The notes: generated by a model not told the origin, from the letters alone. A DNA stretch of 15,917 bases from JBFHNV01 sp965365655 (GCA_965365655.1 CBDUCN010000096.1:1-15917); one strand, 5' to 3'. Numbered from the stretch's first letter, positions 1 through 7,884 are shown. Numbers and translations are program-made.

Positions 1-17
1 GGGCGGCTGACGGGCGG

Positions 18-1169
18 CTACAGCCCGTCCAGCCGGCGGGCGAACCAGCCCGCGAGCAGCACGAGCCCGACGCCGGTCGCCGCGAGCACCGGGCGGAAGC
101 CCGCCGCCTCGACGAGCAGGCCGTCGCCGGCGACGCCCACCGCCTGGCCGGCGAACAGGCAGAACGCGAACGCGGAGATCGCCGAGCCGCGCGCGGCCGG
201 CACCATCTCCGTGGCCTGGGTCTGCAGGGTGTTGTGCAGCAGGTAGAACGCGAAGCCCAGCAGCGGCACGAGCAGCACGGACGCGGCCCACCACGGCGAC
301 AGCGCCAGCGCGATGAAGCCGGCGAGCAGCAGCCAGCCGCCCAGCACCACCATCCGGCGCGGTCCGAGGCGCGCCACCAGGGCGCCCACGGCCATGCTGT
401 AGACGAGGCCGCCGATCCCGAAGCCCGCCAGCAGCACCCCGATCGCGGTGTAGCTGAGGTCGAACTCGAGGCGCAGGAACGCGCCCAGGTAGCCGAACGC
501 GCCGTAGAACAGGCACCCCTCCACCGCCACCGCGGCGCAGATCACCCGGGCCCGGCGCGAGCGCAGGATGCCGGCGTAGCGCGCCAGCGCGCCGTGAGTC
601 GGCCTCGCGGGGACCGGCTCGCGGCGCGCGAGCGGGATCAGCGCGAGGCCGATCAGCGCGAAGGCCGCCGCCGGGGCCAGGAAGCTCGCGCGCCAGCCGA
701 GGTGGTCGCTGAACACGCCGCCCACCAGCGGCCCGCAGGCGGCGCCCAGCAAGGTGCCCGAGATGAAGCGCCCGAGCACCGGCTGGCGCTGCTCGAACGG
801 CACGTTGTCGCCGACGAACGCGAAGGACAGCGGGATCACCGCTCCCGCGGTCATGCCGGTGAGGAAGCGGTACAGGGCCAGCGACGACAGGCTCCCGGCG
901 GTGGCGCACGCGGCCGAGGCCAGCGCCGCGAGGCACAGCGCCGCGCTCACCGCGCGCAGCTTGCCGATGCGGTCGCCCAGCGGCCCGTGCACGAGCTGGA
1001 ACAGGCCGTACGCGAGCGTGAAGCCGGTGATGATCACCGATGCCTCGGAGATCCCCGTGTCCATCTCCGCCGCGACCTTCGGCAGCAGCGGCTCGGCGAG
1101 GCGGATGCTGGCTCCGGAGACGAAGCCGCCGGCGGCGAGCAGCAGCAGTGGGGTGCGAAGTCGCGACAT
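18..1169 (-). CDS. MFS transporter, drug-exporter/YnfM-like type
   Basis: This 383-residue protein is a 12-helix major facilitator superfamily permease of the inner membrane. It probably exports a small molecule by proton antiport, but the substrate cannot be read from the sequence. The loop after helix 2 carries the MFS motif A (GPLGDRIGKLR, about residues 62-72). A motif-C-like glycine/proline-rich stretch (about residues 140-152) is typical of antiporters. Length is normal and both six-helix halves are complete. The ATG at 1169 opens directly on the first hydrophobic helix; no good Shine-Dalgarno sequence precedes it. It is divergent from the DUF1840 gene across a 209-base gap. Family assignment is firm; whether it exports drugs, sugars or metabolites is not known. 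Confidence 0.88.
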   Translation of the reverse strand: MSRLRTPLLLLAAGGFVSGASIRLAEPLLPKVAAEMDTGISEASVIITGFTLAYGLFQLVHGPLGDRIGKLRAVSAALCLAALASAACATAGSLSSLALYRFLTGMTAGAVIPLSFAFVGDNVPFEQRQPVLGRFISGTLLGAACGPLVGGVFSDHLGWRASFLAPAAAFALIGLALIPLARREPVPARPTHGALARYAGILRSRRARVICAAVAVEGCLFYGAFGYLGAFLRLEFDLSYTAIGVLLAGFGIGGLVYSMAVGALVARLGPRRMVVLGGWLLLAGFIALALSPWWAASVLLVPLLGFAFYLLHNTLQTQATEMVPAARGSAISAFAFCLFAGQAVGVAGDGLLVEAAGFRPVLAATGVGLVLLAGWFARRLDGL

Positions 1170-1329
1170 GGGCGGGCCGCGCGAGCGTACCTCATCGCCG
1201 CCGCGTGCGCGCCGCGCGATGCGCCCGCAACGCTGCCCGCACGGCCCCCGAGCGCCGGCGGCGGCGTTGCAGCGCCGGCGCCGCGTGGCATAGCCTCGAC
1301 GTCGCGGCGCGTGCGCGCCCCGCGATGTC

Positions 1330-1351
1330 GGGGCCGGCGCGCGCCGGCCCC
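1330..1351. promoter_or_regulatory. 22-bp perfect palindrome upstream of the DUF1840 gene
   Basis: The half-site GGGGCCGGCGC is followed immediately by its exact reverse complement, with no spacer, ending 27 bases before the DUF1840 start codon. It lies in the divergent intergenic region between the MFS gene and the DUF1840 gene. It could be an operator for a dimeric regulator, or a stem in the 5' leader. GC-only palindromes also arise by chance more often in DNA of this composition, so a role is only inferred. Confidence 0.4.
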
Positions 1352-1378
1352 ATCGAGACCATGGCCGGAGGGATTGCG

Positions 1379-1687
1379 ATGCTCGTACGTTTCAAGAGCG
1401 ACGTCGGAGGCTTCACGATGTTCGGCGACGTGGCGGTGAAGCTGCTGCGAATGGCGGGGCACAGCGCCAGCGTGCCCGGCGCGATCCCGGCGCAGGAGAT
1501 CCCCACCGCGCTGGCGGCGCTCGAGAGCGCGCTCGCGAAGGTCGACGAGCCGCCGGCGGACGCGGGCGACGGCCAGGATCCGGAGCGCGAGCCCCCGGTC
1601 ACCCTGTCGCGGCGTGCGTGGCCGCTGCTGGAGCTGCTGCGCAACGCGATGCGCGAGGAGTGCGGCGTGATGTGGGACCGCGGCTGA
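1379..1687 (+). CDS. DUF1840 domain-containing protein
   Basis: This small soluble protein of 102 residues matches the DUF1840 family, whose function is unknown. The family pattern is visible at both ends: an N-terminal MLVRFKSDVGG strand, then MFGDVAVKLLRMAG and a PGAIPAQEIPTALAALE helix, and at the C-terminus VTLSRRAWPLLELLRNA and MWDRG. A variable acidic, proline-containing linker separates the two parts. The ATG at 1379 is chosen because it is where family members begin and because a GGAGGG Shine-Dalgarno sequence sits seven bases ahead. The frame is open further upstream, but that part is arginine/alanine-rich and looks non-coding. It faces the DUF4136 lipoprotein gene tail to tail. No enzymatic motif is seen. 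Confidence 0.85.
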   Translation: MLVRFKSDVGGFTMFGDVAVKLLRMAGHSASVPGAIPAQEIPTALAALESALAKVDEPPADAGDGQDPEREPPVTLSRRAWPLLELLRNAMREECGVMWDRG

Positions 1688-1709
1688 GCGCGGCGTGGAT
1701 GCGGGGCGC

Positions 1710-1732
1710 CCGCGCGCGTCGTGCGCGCGCGG
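1710..1732. terminator. GC hairpin between convergent genes (possible bidirectional terminator)
   Basis: A perfect nine-base-pair stem (CCGCGCGCG with CGCGCGCGG) and a five-base loop lie in the 51-base gap between the convergent DUF1840 and lipoprotein genes. There is no T-tract on either strand, so it is not a classical intrinsic terminator. Its position suits a bidirectional transcript end. Confidence 0.35.
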
Positions 1733-1738
1733 CCGGCC

Positions 1739-2374
1739 TCAGATCAGGCCGCTCGCCGCGAGGTTCTGCACCGTCTCGTTGACCAGCGCGCGCACCAGGC
1801 CGTCCAGGTCCTCGGGGTCGATGCTCTTCGAGCGCATGCCCCAGGCGACCTTGCCCTGCGGGGCCTGGTAGAGCAGCGTTTCCAGGCTCACGGTCTTGTA
1901 GGTGTCGGTGTAGCCCGGCCGGTACACCCGGTCCCACGAGTACGCGTAGAAGCGGTAGTAGTGGTCGTAGATGGGCCGGCGGTCGTACTCGTAGTAGCCG
2001 GGGAAGTAGACCTGCTCCTCGCCGGTGGCGGTGACGCGGGTCACGATCACCGCCTCGAAGCCGCGGCTGCGCACCGCCTCGTCGACCTGCTCCTCCGTCG
2101 GGCGCTCGGCCCCCGGCAGCACGGTGTAGCTCGCCGCCGCGCGCACGCCGCGCGCGCGCAGCGCCGCCGCGAGCTCGTCCTCGTACTTGCGCCGCGCGAA
2201 CTGGTCCTCGGCCACGCCCATCACGAGCAGCGAGCGGAAGCGCACGTCGCCCAGCGCCGGGTCGCGCCAGGTCGCGGTGGTGGTGGTGGTCTCGCACGCG
2301 GCGAGCAGCAGTGCCGCGGCCAGCAGCGCCGCCGTCGCGCCGAGCCGGCGCAGGGTACTGAGCGGGGTGTTCAT
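1739..2374 (-). CDS. DUF4136-like outer-membrane lipoprotein, tyrosine-rich
   Basis: This is a 211-residue lipoprotein precursor. The N-terminus has arginines at 9-10, a hydrophobic run and the lipobox LAAC with the lipidated cysteine at residue 27. Residue +2 is Glu rather than Asp, so Lol sorting to the outer membrane is expected. The mature part resembles DUF4136 proteins: the FRSLLVMGVAED strand, an ELAAALRARG helix, and a C-terminal region (VSLETLLY, KVAWGMRSKSIDP, LVRALVNETVQNLAASGLI). Function is unknown. Twelve tyrosines fall within residues 123-159, an unusually aromatic segment. Five threonines directly after the Cys-Glu pair are encoded by a perfect triplet repeat. It lies 49 bases downstream of the FNT gene and may be the last gene of that transcript. 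Confidence 0.75.
   Translation of the reverse strand: MNTPLSTLRRLGATAALLAAALLLAACETTTTTATWRDPALGDVRFRSLLVMGVAEDQFARRKYEDELAAALRARGVRAAASYTVLPGAERPTEEQVDEAVRSRGFEAVIVTRVTATGEEQVYFPGYYEYDRRPIYDHYYRFYAYSWDRVYRPGYTDTYKTVSLETLLYQAPQGKVAWGMRSKSIDPEDLDGLVRALVNETVQNLAASGLI
2276..2290. repeat. (GGT)5 trinucleotide repeat inside the lipoprotein gene
   Basis: Five perfect GGT units (ACC on the coding strand) encode five threonines at residues 29-33, just after the lipidated cysteine. Gain or loss of units would stay in frame and change only the length of the tether between lipid anchor and domain. Confidence 0.7.
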
Positions 2375-2423
2375 CGCGCTCGCAGTGTACCTCGGGCGGC
2401 CGCCGGTCGGCCCGGCGGCGCCG

Positions 2424-3251
2424 TCAGCCGATCTCGTCGTGCACCTGGCCGTAGCTGAGCAGCGCGAACAGCGCCGTGCCGCCGACCACGTTGCCGGCCA
2501 GGGTGGGCGCGAAGAAGCCGCCGATCGCGGCGCCGGCGGACACGCCGTCGCGCAGCCACAGCAGCGAGACCTCCACCGAGCCGGCGACCACGTGGGTGAG
2601 ATCGGCGAGCGCGATGAGGTAGGTCAGCGCGACGATCAGCCACACCTGCGCCGAGCCGTCGGCCGTCGGCAGCATCCACACGACGGTCGCGATCAGCCAG
2701 CCCGCGACGATGCCCTTCACGAACATCTGCGCGGGCGTGTTCGCCATCAGGTGCCTGGCGATGGCGTCGAACTCGTGCATCAGCTCGGGCGTGAACACGG
2801 GAGCGGCGGCGATGAACAGCGCGACCGCGATGCATCCCGCGACGTTGGCGGCGAGCACCACGCCCCACAGCCGCAGCACCTGCGCCAGCGCGCGCGGGGA
2901 CGGCGACTTCAGAAACGGCAGCACCACGGTGATGGTGTTCTCGGTGAACAGCTGCTGGCGTCCCATGATCACGACCAGGAAGCCGACGCAGTAGCCGAGG
3001 TTCTCCACCAGCGGCTTCCACGCCGCGTCGGGGAGATGCGCCGCCAGCAGCCCCTCGCTGATCATGGACAGCGAGATGGACATGCCCGCGGCGAGGCCCG
3101 AGAACGCGAGCGCCGAGTTCGAGCGGGTCAGCTCGTCCTCGCCCTGCGCGCGAACCACCTCGTAGACCACCGCGGCCCGCGGCTTCGCGCGCTGGTCGAC
3201 CTCCTCGCGTTCCTTGTCGCTGAGGCGCGTGTCGCCCGGGGCGTCAGCCAT
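2424..3251 (-). CDS. Formate/nitrite transporter (FNT) family channel, YfdC-like
   Basis: This 275-residue inner-membrane protein belongs to the FocA/NirC family of pentameric channels for small monovalent anions or weak acids. Six hydrophobic segments follow a hydrophilic N-terminal extension of about 45 residues (LSDKEREEVDQRAKPRAAVV), which resembles the YfdC subgroup rather than FocA. The family signature GRQQLFTENT is at 97-106. A histidine in the fifth helix region (H220, LTHVVAGS) sits where FNT channels have their central pore histidine. The substrate (formate, nitrite, hydrosulfide, acetate or another anion) cannot be decided. The start codon overlaps the end of trkA by eight bases, so translation is probably coupled and the channel belongs to the potassium-uptake operon. 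Confidence 0.88.
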   Translation of the reverse strand: MADAPGDTRLSDKEREEVDQRAKPRAAVVYEVVRAQGEDELTRSNSALAFSGLAAGMSISLSMISEGLLAAHLPDAAWKPLVENLGYCVGFLVVIMGRQQLFTENTITVVLPFLKSPSPRALAQVLRLWGVVLAANVAGCIAVALFIAAAPVFTPELMHEFDAIARHLMANTPAQMFVKGIVAGWLIATVVWMLPTADGSAQVWLIVALTYLIALADLTHVVAGSVEVSLLWLRDGVSAGAAIGGFFAPTLAGNVVGGTALFALLSYGQVHDEIG

Positions 3252-3933
3252 CGTCCCGTGCGGAGTCCGCGTCCTCGTCGCCGGTGCGCTCTTCGTGGAA
3301 GCGCGCGCGCAGCCTGTCCATGGCCTCTTCGTGGGCCACCAGCGCGACCTCGTCGCCGGCGTCGAGGCGCATGCCGTCGTCGGGGAGGCGCGACTTCTCG
3401 CCCCGGGTCACGGCGATGATGCGCGCCTGGTGACCCAGCTCGAGGTTCGCGATGTCGCCGGCGCTGTGCTCGTCGACGACGAACGCGAAGAAGCGAAGGC
3501 CGCCGCGCAGCACGGTGTTGAGCCCCGCGGTCTCGCGCCCTTCGAGAAGGTCCATCAGGTTGTCGGCGATGCGCTCCGACGGAACGATGGGGTCGTCCAG
3601 ACCGAGCTCGTGGCAGATGGGCTCGTAGTCCGGCTCCTCGATCATGGTCACCACGCGGCGGTAGCCCAGCGCGCGGCCCACCAGCGACGCGATGATGTTG
3701 TCCTGGTCGTCGTCGCTCAGGCAGAACAGCATGTCCGTCTGGGTGGATCCGGCCTCGCGCAGCACCGCCGGCCGGCTGCCGTCGGCGTTGAGGAAGCCGC
3801 AGTCGATCTCGTCGCGCAGGCGATCGAGCTTGTCGCGGTTCTTGTCGATGATCACCGCCTCGTGGCCGACCGCGACCATGCGCTTCGCGGTGGTCACCGC
3901 GAGCGGGCTGGCTCCGACGAAGACCACCCTCAT
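3244..3933 (-). CDS. trkA: TrkA-type potassium uptake regulator (single RCK module)
   Basis: This 229-residue cytoplasmic protein is a peripheral gating subunit for the TrkH channel, binding NAD(H) and other nucleotides. Residues 1 to about 120 form an RCK_N Rossmann domain: MRVVFVGASPLAV, where an alanine replaces the third glycine of GxGxxG, the acidic strand end VIIDKN, and LFCLSDDDQDNIIASLVGRALG. Residues about 140-215 form the RCK_C domain (GHQARIIAVTRGEKSRLPDDGMRLDAGDEVALVA). It has one RCK unit, as in KtrA-like proteins, not two as in E. coli TrkA; this is a complete form, not a truncation. The ATG at 3933 is where the Rossmann strand begins. It lies 20 bases after the trkH stop and overlaps the FNT start by eight bases. 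The acidic tail (DEDADSARDDG) appears unstructured. Confidence 0.9.
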   Translation of the reverse strand: MRVVFVGASPLAVTTAKRMVAVGHEAVIIDKNRDKLDRLRDEIDCGFLNADGSRPAVLREAGSTQTDMLFCLSDDDQDNIIASLVGRALGYRRVVTMIEEPDYEPICHELGLDDPIVPSERIADNLMDLLEGRETAGLNTVLRGGLRFFAFVVDEHSAGDIANLELGHQARIIAVTRGEKSRLPDDGMRLDAGDEVALVAHEEAMDRLRARFHEERTGDEDADSARDDG

Positions 3934-3953
3934 GGCGTGTCGCTCACGGTGCG

Positions 3954-5417
3954 TCAGATCCTGCGCTTGCCGATCCAGGTCGCAGGATACAGCAGCACCA
4001 CGAGGCCGATGATCTCGACCCGGCCCGCCAGCATGTCCACCGCGAGCACCCACTTCAGCAGCGCCGGCAGCTCGTGCCCGGTCACGCCGGTGGACAGTCC
4101 CGTGAGCGTCACCGCCGAGACGACGTCGAACAGCGCGTCCAGCGGCGCCTTGCCGGCGGCGAGGAACGCGAGCCACGACAGCGCGATCAGGGCCACGTAG
4201 CCGAGCACCAGCGCGACCGCGAGCTCGAACTCGCGTGGCATCACGCGCCGCCCCTCCACGCGCACCAGCAGGCGCGTTCCGCGCGCGGTGCTCGTGCGCG
4301 CGACGACGAGCTCCAGCAGCCTGAGCAGGATCAGCAGGCGCAGCAGCTTGATGCCGCCCGCGGTGGAGCCCACGTCGCCGCCGGTGAACATCGACATCAC
4401 CATCACCCAGCGCGCGCCAGGCGACATCGCGCCGGGGTCCACCGTCGAGAATCCGGCGGTGGCCTGGGCCGAGATCACCATGAACGCGGCGTCGCGCGGA
4501 TCCGCCGCGGCGGCGCCCGGCGTGACGGACTCCAGCCACCACACCGCGGCGAAGGACAGCGCGGTCAACGCGAGCAGCACGCGCAGCGCCGGGTCCGCCC
4601 ACACCGCGCGCGGGTCGCGGTACAGGCCGCGGTAGTAGAACGAGAACGACACCGCCGACGCGAAGCACAGCGCGATCAGCACCGCCCGCGCGCTCCAGCC
4701 GGGCAGCCCGGCCGCGCTGTCGGTGAACGGCGAGAAACCTCCGGTGGAGGCGCCGGCCATCACGTGCAGCATCGCGGCCGCCGGGTCCGCCCCCGCGAGC
4801 ACCATCGCGAGCAGCGCCGCGGCGCTCAGCAGCGCGTACACCGCCAGCGCGTGACGGGCGTGCGAGCGCGTGCCGCCGGCCAGCGACTCCGTCTCGCGCT
4901 CGTCCACGCCCAGGCGGGCCAGCGCCGGACCGGACTGAGACAGCAGCGCGAGCGCGAGCACCAGGATGCCGAGGCCGCCCACCCACTGCACCCACGCGGA
5001 GACGAAGTGAAACGCGAAGCCGGGCGCGAAGCCGTCGGGCAGCGTGTTCAGGCCGGTGGTCGTGACCGCGGACACCGCGTGGAACCACGCATCGGTCCAC
5101 TCGAGGCCGTGCGCGGCGAGCGCCGGGGTCAGCACGACCGCGGCGAGCACGAAGGCCAGCGTGCCGATCACCACGGCCTCGTTGCGCTGCATGTCGGGGG
5201 GCACCCGCAGGCGCGCGCACGGCACGGCGACGGCAGCGACGAGCAGCACGGTGATGCCGAGGACGAGCGTCTGCGCGCGGGTCCCGCTGACCACGGTGAC
5301 CGCGAGCGGCACCAGCATCAGCGCCGCAAACGGGATCAGCAGCTGCCCGAGGTACTTGCACACCACCCGCGGGCGAACGGCGAACTGCAGGCTGCGCACC
5401 TGCGCGTCTAGCAGCAC
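3954..5417 (-). CDS. trkH: TrkH family potassium uptake channel
   Basis: This 487-residue inner-membrane protein is the pore subunit of a Trk/Ktr potassium uptake system. Four pore loops with the expected filter glycines are visible: TTTGLNT (119-125), ASTGGFS (223-229), ATAGFST (319-325) and TLTGLST (437-443). Other family marks are GGDVGSTAGGIK (347-357) and the GRVEII segment (465-470) in the fourth repeat, where TrkH has its conserved pore arginine. The start is a GTG at 5417, because the next upstream in-frame codons run into a stop at 5448-5450; a second GTG at 5399 is possible. Neither has a good Shine-Dalgarno sequence. It is followed after 20 bases by its regulator gene trkA and then by an FNT channel gene. 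Confidence 0.93.
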   Translation of the reverse strand: MLLDAQVRSLQFAVRPRVVCKYLGQLLIPFAALMLVPLAVTVVSGTRAQTLVLGITVLLVAAVAVPCARLRVPPDMQRNEAVVIGTLAFVLAAVVLTPALAAHGLEWTDAWFHAVSAVTTTGLNTLPDGFAPGFAFHFVSAWVQWVGGLGILVLALALLSQSGPALARLGVDERETESLAGGTRSHARHALAVYALLSAAALLAMVLAGADPAAAMLHVMAGASTGGFSPFTDSAAGLPGWSARAVLIALCFASAVSFSFYYRGLYRDPRAVWADPALRVLLALTALSFAAVWWLESVTPGAAAADPRDAAFMVISAQATAGFSTVDPGAMSPGARWVMVMSMFTGGDVGSTAGGIKLLRLLILLRLLELVVARTSTARGTRLLVRVEGRRVMPREFELAVALVLGYVALIALSWLAFLAAGKAPLDALFDVVSAVTLTGLSTGVTGHELPALLKWVLAVDMLAGRVEIIGLVVLLYPATWIGKRRI

Positions 5418-5467
5418 GGCGGAGTGTCCGGGGCGGGCATGCGCCCATTATGCGACCGCAGCCGCGC

Positions 5468-5489
5468 GCCGCGGGCGCGTGCCCGCGGC
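5468..5489. terminator. Nine-base-pair GC hairpin between metF-like and trkH genes
   Basis: GCCGCGGGC and its exact complement GCCCGCGGC flank a four-base loop (GCGT) in the 89-base gap between the end of the MetF-like gene and the start of trkH. No T-tract follows on the minus strand. It may end or attenuate transcription from the one-carbon genes and so separate them from the potassium operon. Confidence 0.35.
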
Positions 5490-5506
5490 CGGTGCTGCGG
5501 ACGGGC

Positions 5507-6469
5507 TCAGTCGAGCGGGCGCGTGACCTCGAAGCCGCGGCCGTCGGCGCGGATCTCGAAGTCGCCGTCGATCACGGCGTAGCTCCAGCGCGAGGAGCGG
5601 CCCAGGCCGCCGAGCGGGAACACGTGCACGCCGGCGATGCCGCACGCGGGATCGGTGGCGGCGTAGGCGGCCAGCTCCGTGACCTGGCGGTCCGGCGCGG
5701 ACACCGAGAGCAGCTTCGCGACGTTGCGCGCCTGGCGGGTCAGGAAGCGCATCGACGGGCCCACGCCGCAGGCCTTGGCGTGGCCGATCAGCGCCTTCAG
5801 CGTCGCGAGGCCCGGCAGGCCCACGACGATGGGCAGCCGGTTGCCCTCCATCTGCAGCAGCTTGTCCCACGCGATCACCGGTGCCGACTCGAAGCAGAAC
5901 TGGGTGATCAGGTGCAGGTGCGCCCCGGTGCGCGACGCGAACGCGTTCTTCCACGCGACGGCGGCGCGCACTGCCTCTTCCGTGATGTCCGGGCTGCCCT
6001 CCGGGTGCCCGGCGACGCCGATGCGGGTGATGCCGTGACGGTCCAGCAGCCCCGTCTCGAGCAGCTGCATGCTGTCGGAGAACTCGCCGAGCGGCTGCGT
6101 CACCGCGCCCGCGATCGCGAGCACCTGGGTGACGCCCGCCTCCTGCGTGAGGCGCGCGAGCTTGTCGTCGAGGAAGCGCCGGCTCGGGATGCTGCGCGCC
6201 GCGAGGTGCGGCACCGGCTCGAAGCCCTCGGCGCGCAGCCGCTTCGCCACCGCGACGGTGTCGTCGAAGTCCGAGCCGGGCAGGAACGTGATGTAGACCG
6301 TGGTGCCGGGACGCAGGTGCGCGCGGTAGTCCGCGATCTTCGCCGCGGCGCCGGGCGTGGTCTCCGCGCTGAAGCCGGACATGAGATCGATGACCGGCGC
6401 GCGCAGCATGGCCGGGCTGGTGATGCCGTGGGTCGTGGACCACATGGGCGCTGACTCCGTACGAGGCAT
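5507..6469 (-). CDS. Methylenetetrahydrofolate reductase-like (MetF-like) protein
   Basis: This 320-residue protein has the beta/alpha-barrel signature of methylenetetrahydrofolate reductase, the flavin enzyme that makes 5-methyl-THF. The catalytic glutamate region is SAETTPGAAAKI (E36, equivalent to Glu28 of E. coli MetF). VAGHPEGSPDI (152-162) matches the MetF AAYPEVHPE region. ITQFCFES (188-195) matches ITQFFFD and contains Q190, the folate-contacting glutamine. In contrast the LRGD motif, whose Asp120 helps position flavin and folate, reads IAGA (119-122). It may therefore be a divergent MetF with a different donor or role, for example in a demethylation pathway. The ATG at 6469 is the first ATG and has a GAGAGAGG sequence ahead; a GTG at 6511 would add 14 unlikely residues. 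Flavoprotein and ETF-methyltransferase-like genes lie upstream. Confidence 0.72.
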   Translation of the reverse strand: MPRTESAPMWSTTHGITSPAMLRAPVIDLMSGFSAETTPGAAAKIADYRAHLRPGTTVYITFLPGSDFDDTVAVAKRLRAEGFEPVPHLAARSIPSRRFLDDKLARLTQEAGVTQVLAIAGAVTQPLGEFSDSMQLLETGLLDRHGITRIGVAGHPEGSPDITEEAVRAAVAWKNAFASRTGAHLHLITQFCFESAPVIAWDKLLQMEGNRLPIVVGLPGLATLKALIGHAKACGVGPSMRFLTRQARNVAKLLSVSAPDRQVTELAAYAATDPACGIAGVHVFPLGGLGRSSRWSYAVIDGDFEIRADGRGFEVTRPLD

Positions 6470-6666
6470 GGCCTCTCTCGTTCGCCGCCGGCCGGCGCTG
6501 CCTTCGAGCACCTGAACCGGGGCGCCGCGCGCGTGGTCCGGCTCACGGGCGGCGACGATAACGGTTCACGGCGCGATGAGAAGAGCGTCGGCGTGCGCGC
6601 GCAAGTACGTGTCGCGGGTGGGGAAGTCCGGGCACGCCGTGGCCCGTCGCGGCGCCGCGCGCGCGC

Positions 6667-7884
6667 TCAGAGCAGGTCGTTGAGCGGCGTGTCCGGGTCC
6701 GCGAGGCGCGCCGGGTCGACCGCCTCGAGGCGCGGGATCAGCTTGCGGCAGGCCATGAAGTCGCGGGCGCTGTTCACCGCGTCCGCCGCGACCGGCACGC
6801 CGTCGCGCAGGTAGAACACGATGAACGCGCCGCCGTCCATGTCGCCGCGCACCACCGCGCGGTCGTGGCCGGACGACAGCCCGATCATCTGCAGCTTGAC
6901 GTCGTACTGGTCGGACCAGAACCACGGGATCTCGGCGTAGCGCTCGTCGCCGCCCATCAGGTTCGCGGCGGCCACGCGCGCCTGGGCGGTCGCGTTGTGC
7001 ACCGACTCCAGGCGCAGGGTGCCGCCGAGCAGCGGCTGCGGGTGGCGCGTGCAGTCGCCGGCGGCGAGCACCGCCGGGTCCGCGGTGCGGCAGTGCTCGT
7101 CGACCACGATGCCGTCGTCGCAGGGCAGCCCGCAGTCCGCGGCCAGCTCCTGGTTGGGCACGATGCCGACGCCCATCACCACCAGGTCGGCGGCGTGCGC
7201 GCCCGCGTCGGTCGTGACCGCGCTCACCCGGCCGTCGCGGCCCTCGAAGCCCTGCACCGCGACGCCGGTGTGCACCGTCACGCCGTGCGACTCGTGCAGG
7301 CGGCGGAACCACGCCGACATCGCGGGCGGCACCACCCTCGGCAGCAGCCGCCCGGCGGCCTCCAGCACCGTGACCTCGGCGCCCAGCCCGCGCGCGACCG
7401 ACGCCACCTCGAGGCCGATGAAGCCGCCGCCGACGACGACGAGGCGCGCGCCCTCGCGCAGGCCGCCGCGGATCGCGTCGACGTCGTCGAGGGTTCGCAG
7501 ATCGTGAATGCCCTGCAGCCCGCGCCCCGGCAGCGCGAGCTCGCGCGGGCGGCTGCCCGTCGCGAGCACGAGCGCCGCGAAGTCCACCGTCGCGCCGTCG
7601 TCGAGCACGACGTGCCGCGCGTCGCGATCGACGGATACCGCGCGCCGGCCCAGCACCAGCTCGACGCCCTTCTCGGCCCAGTGGCCGGGGGGCTTCAGGA
7701 ACGTGCGCTCGGGGGGGATGGCGCCGGCCAGCAGCTGCTTCGACAGCGGCGGGCGCTGGTACGGCGGGTGGCGCTCGTCGCCGATCAGGGTGAGCCGGCC
7801 CTCGTAGCCGGCGCGCAGCAGCGCGTCGGCGCACTGGCCGCCGCACTGGCCGGCACCGACGATGACGATGGATTCAGGGGGCAT
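6667..7884 (-). CDS. FAD-dependent oxidoreductase, ferredoxin reductase type
   Basis: This 405-residue protein has the length and order of rhodocoxin/putidaredoxin/BphA4-type reductases, which pass electrons from NAD(P)H through FAD to a ferredoxin. The FAD-binding GAGQCG is at 10-15, followed by the PPYQRPPLSKQLLAG segment typical of this family. The NAD(P)H-binding GGGFIG is at 152-157, ATG at 108-110 and LAAGD at 273-277. The C-terminal reductase domain shows PWFWSDQYD (320-328). No ferredoxin or oxygenase gene is adjacent. The next genes on this strand encode a MetF-like protein, and a corrinoid-activation-like protein is encoded nearby on the other strand, so it may supply electrons for one-carbon chemistry; this is inference. 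It begins 67 bases after the methyltransferase gene. Confidence 0.88.
   Translation of the reverse strand: MPPESIVIVGAGQCGGQCADALLRAGYEGRLTLIGDERHPPYQRPPLSKQLLAGAIPPERTFLKPPGHWAEKGVELVLGRRAVSVDRDARHVVLDDGATVDFAALVLATGSRPRELALPGRGLQGIHDLRTLDDVDAIRGGLREGARLVVVGGGFIGLEVASVARGLGAEVTVLEAAGRLLPRVVPPAMSAWFRRLHESHGVTVHTGVAVQGFEGRDGRVSAVTTDAGAHAADLVVMGVGIVPNQELAADCGLPCDDGIVVDEHCRTADPAVLAAGDCTRHPQPLLGGTLRLESVHNATAQARVAAANLMGGDERYAEIPWFWSDQYDVKLQMIGLSSGHDRAVVRGDMDGGAFIVFYLRDGVPVAADAVNSARDFMACRKLIPRLEAVDPARLADPDTPLNDLL

Noticed and set aside
1..17. End of another gene before the MFS stop codon
   Set aside because: Seventeen bases are too few to assign anything.
234..1439. A 401-codon plus-strand open frame opposite the MFS gene
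   Set aside because: Same low-complexity Arg/Gln/Glu/Ala composition; the minus strand holds a complete 12-helix permease.
3244..3933. TrkA as a truncated half-gene
   Set aside because: At 229 residues it has one complete RCK_N and RCK_C pair, the normal form in single-module Trk/Ktr regulators.
4074..5411. A 445-codon plus-strand open frame opposite trkH
   Set aside because: The translation is rich in His, Arg, Gln and Glu with no recognisable domain; trkH has all four filter loops on the other strand.
3244..5448. A 734-codon open frame on the minus strand spanning trkH and trkA
   Set aside because: Only its last 229 codons (trkA) are protein-like. The upstream part lies out of frame with trkH, is an arginine/alanine/glycine-rich translation, and is a by-product of high GC.
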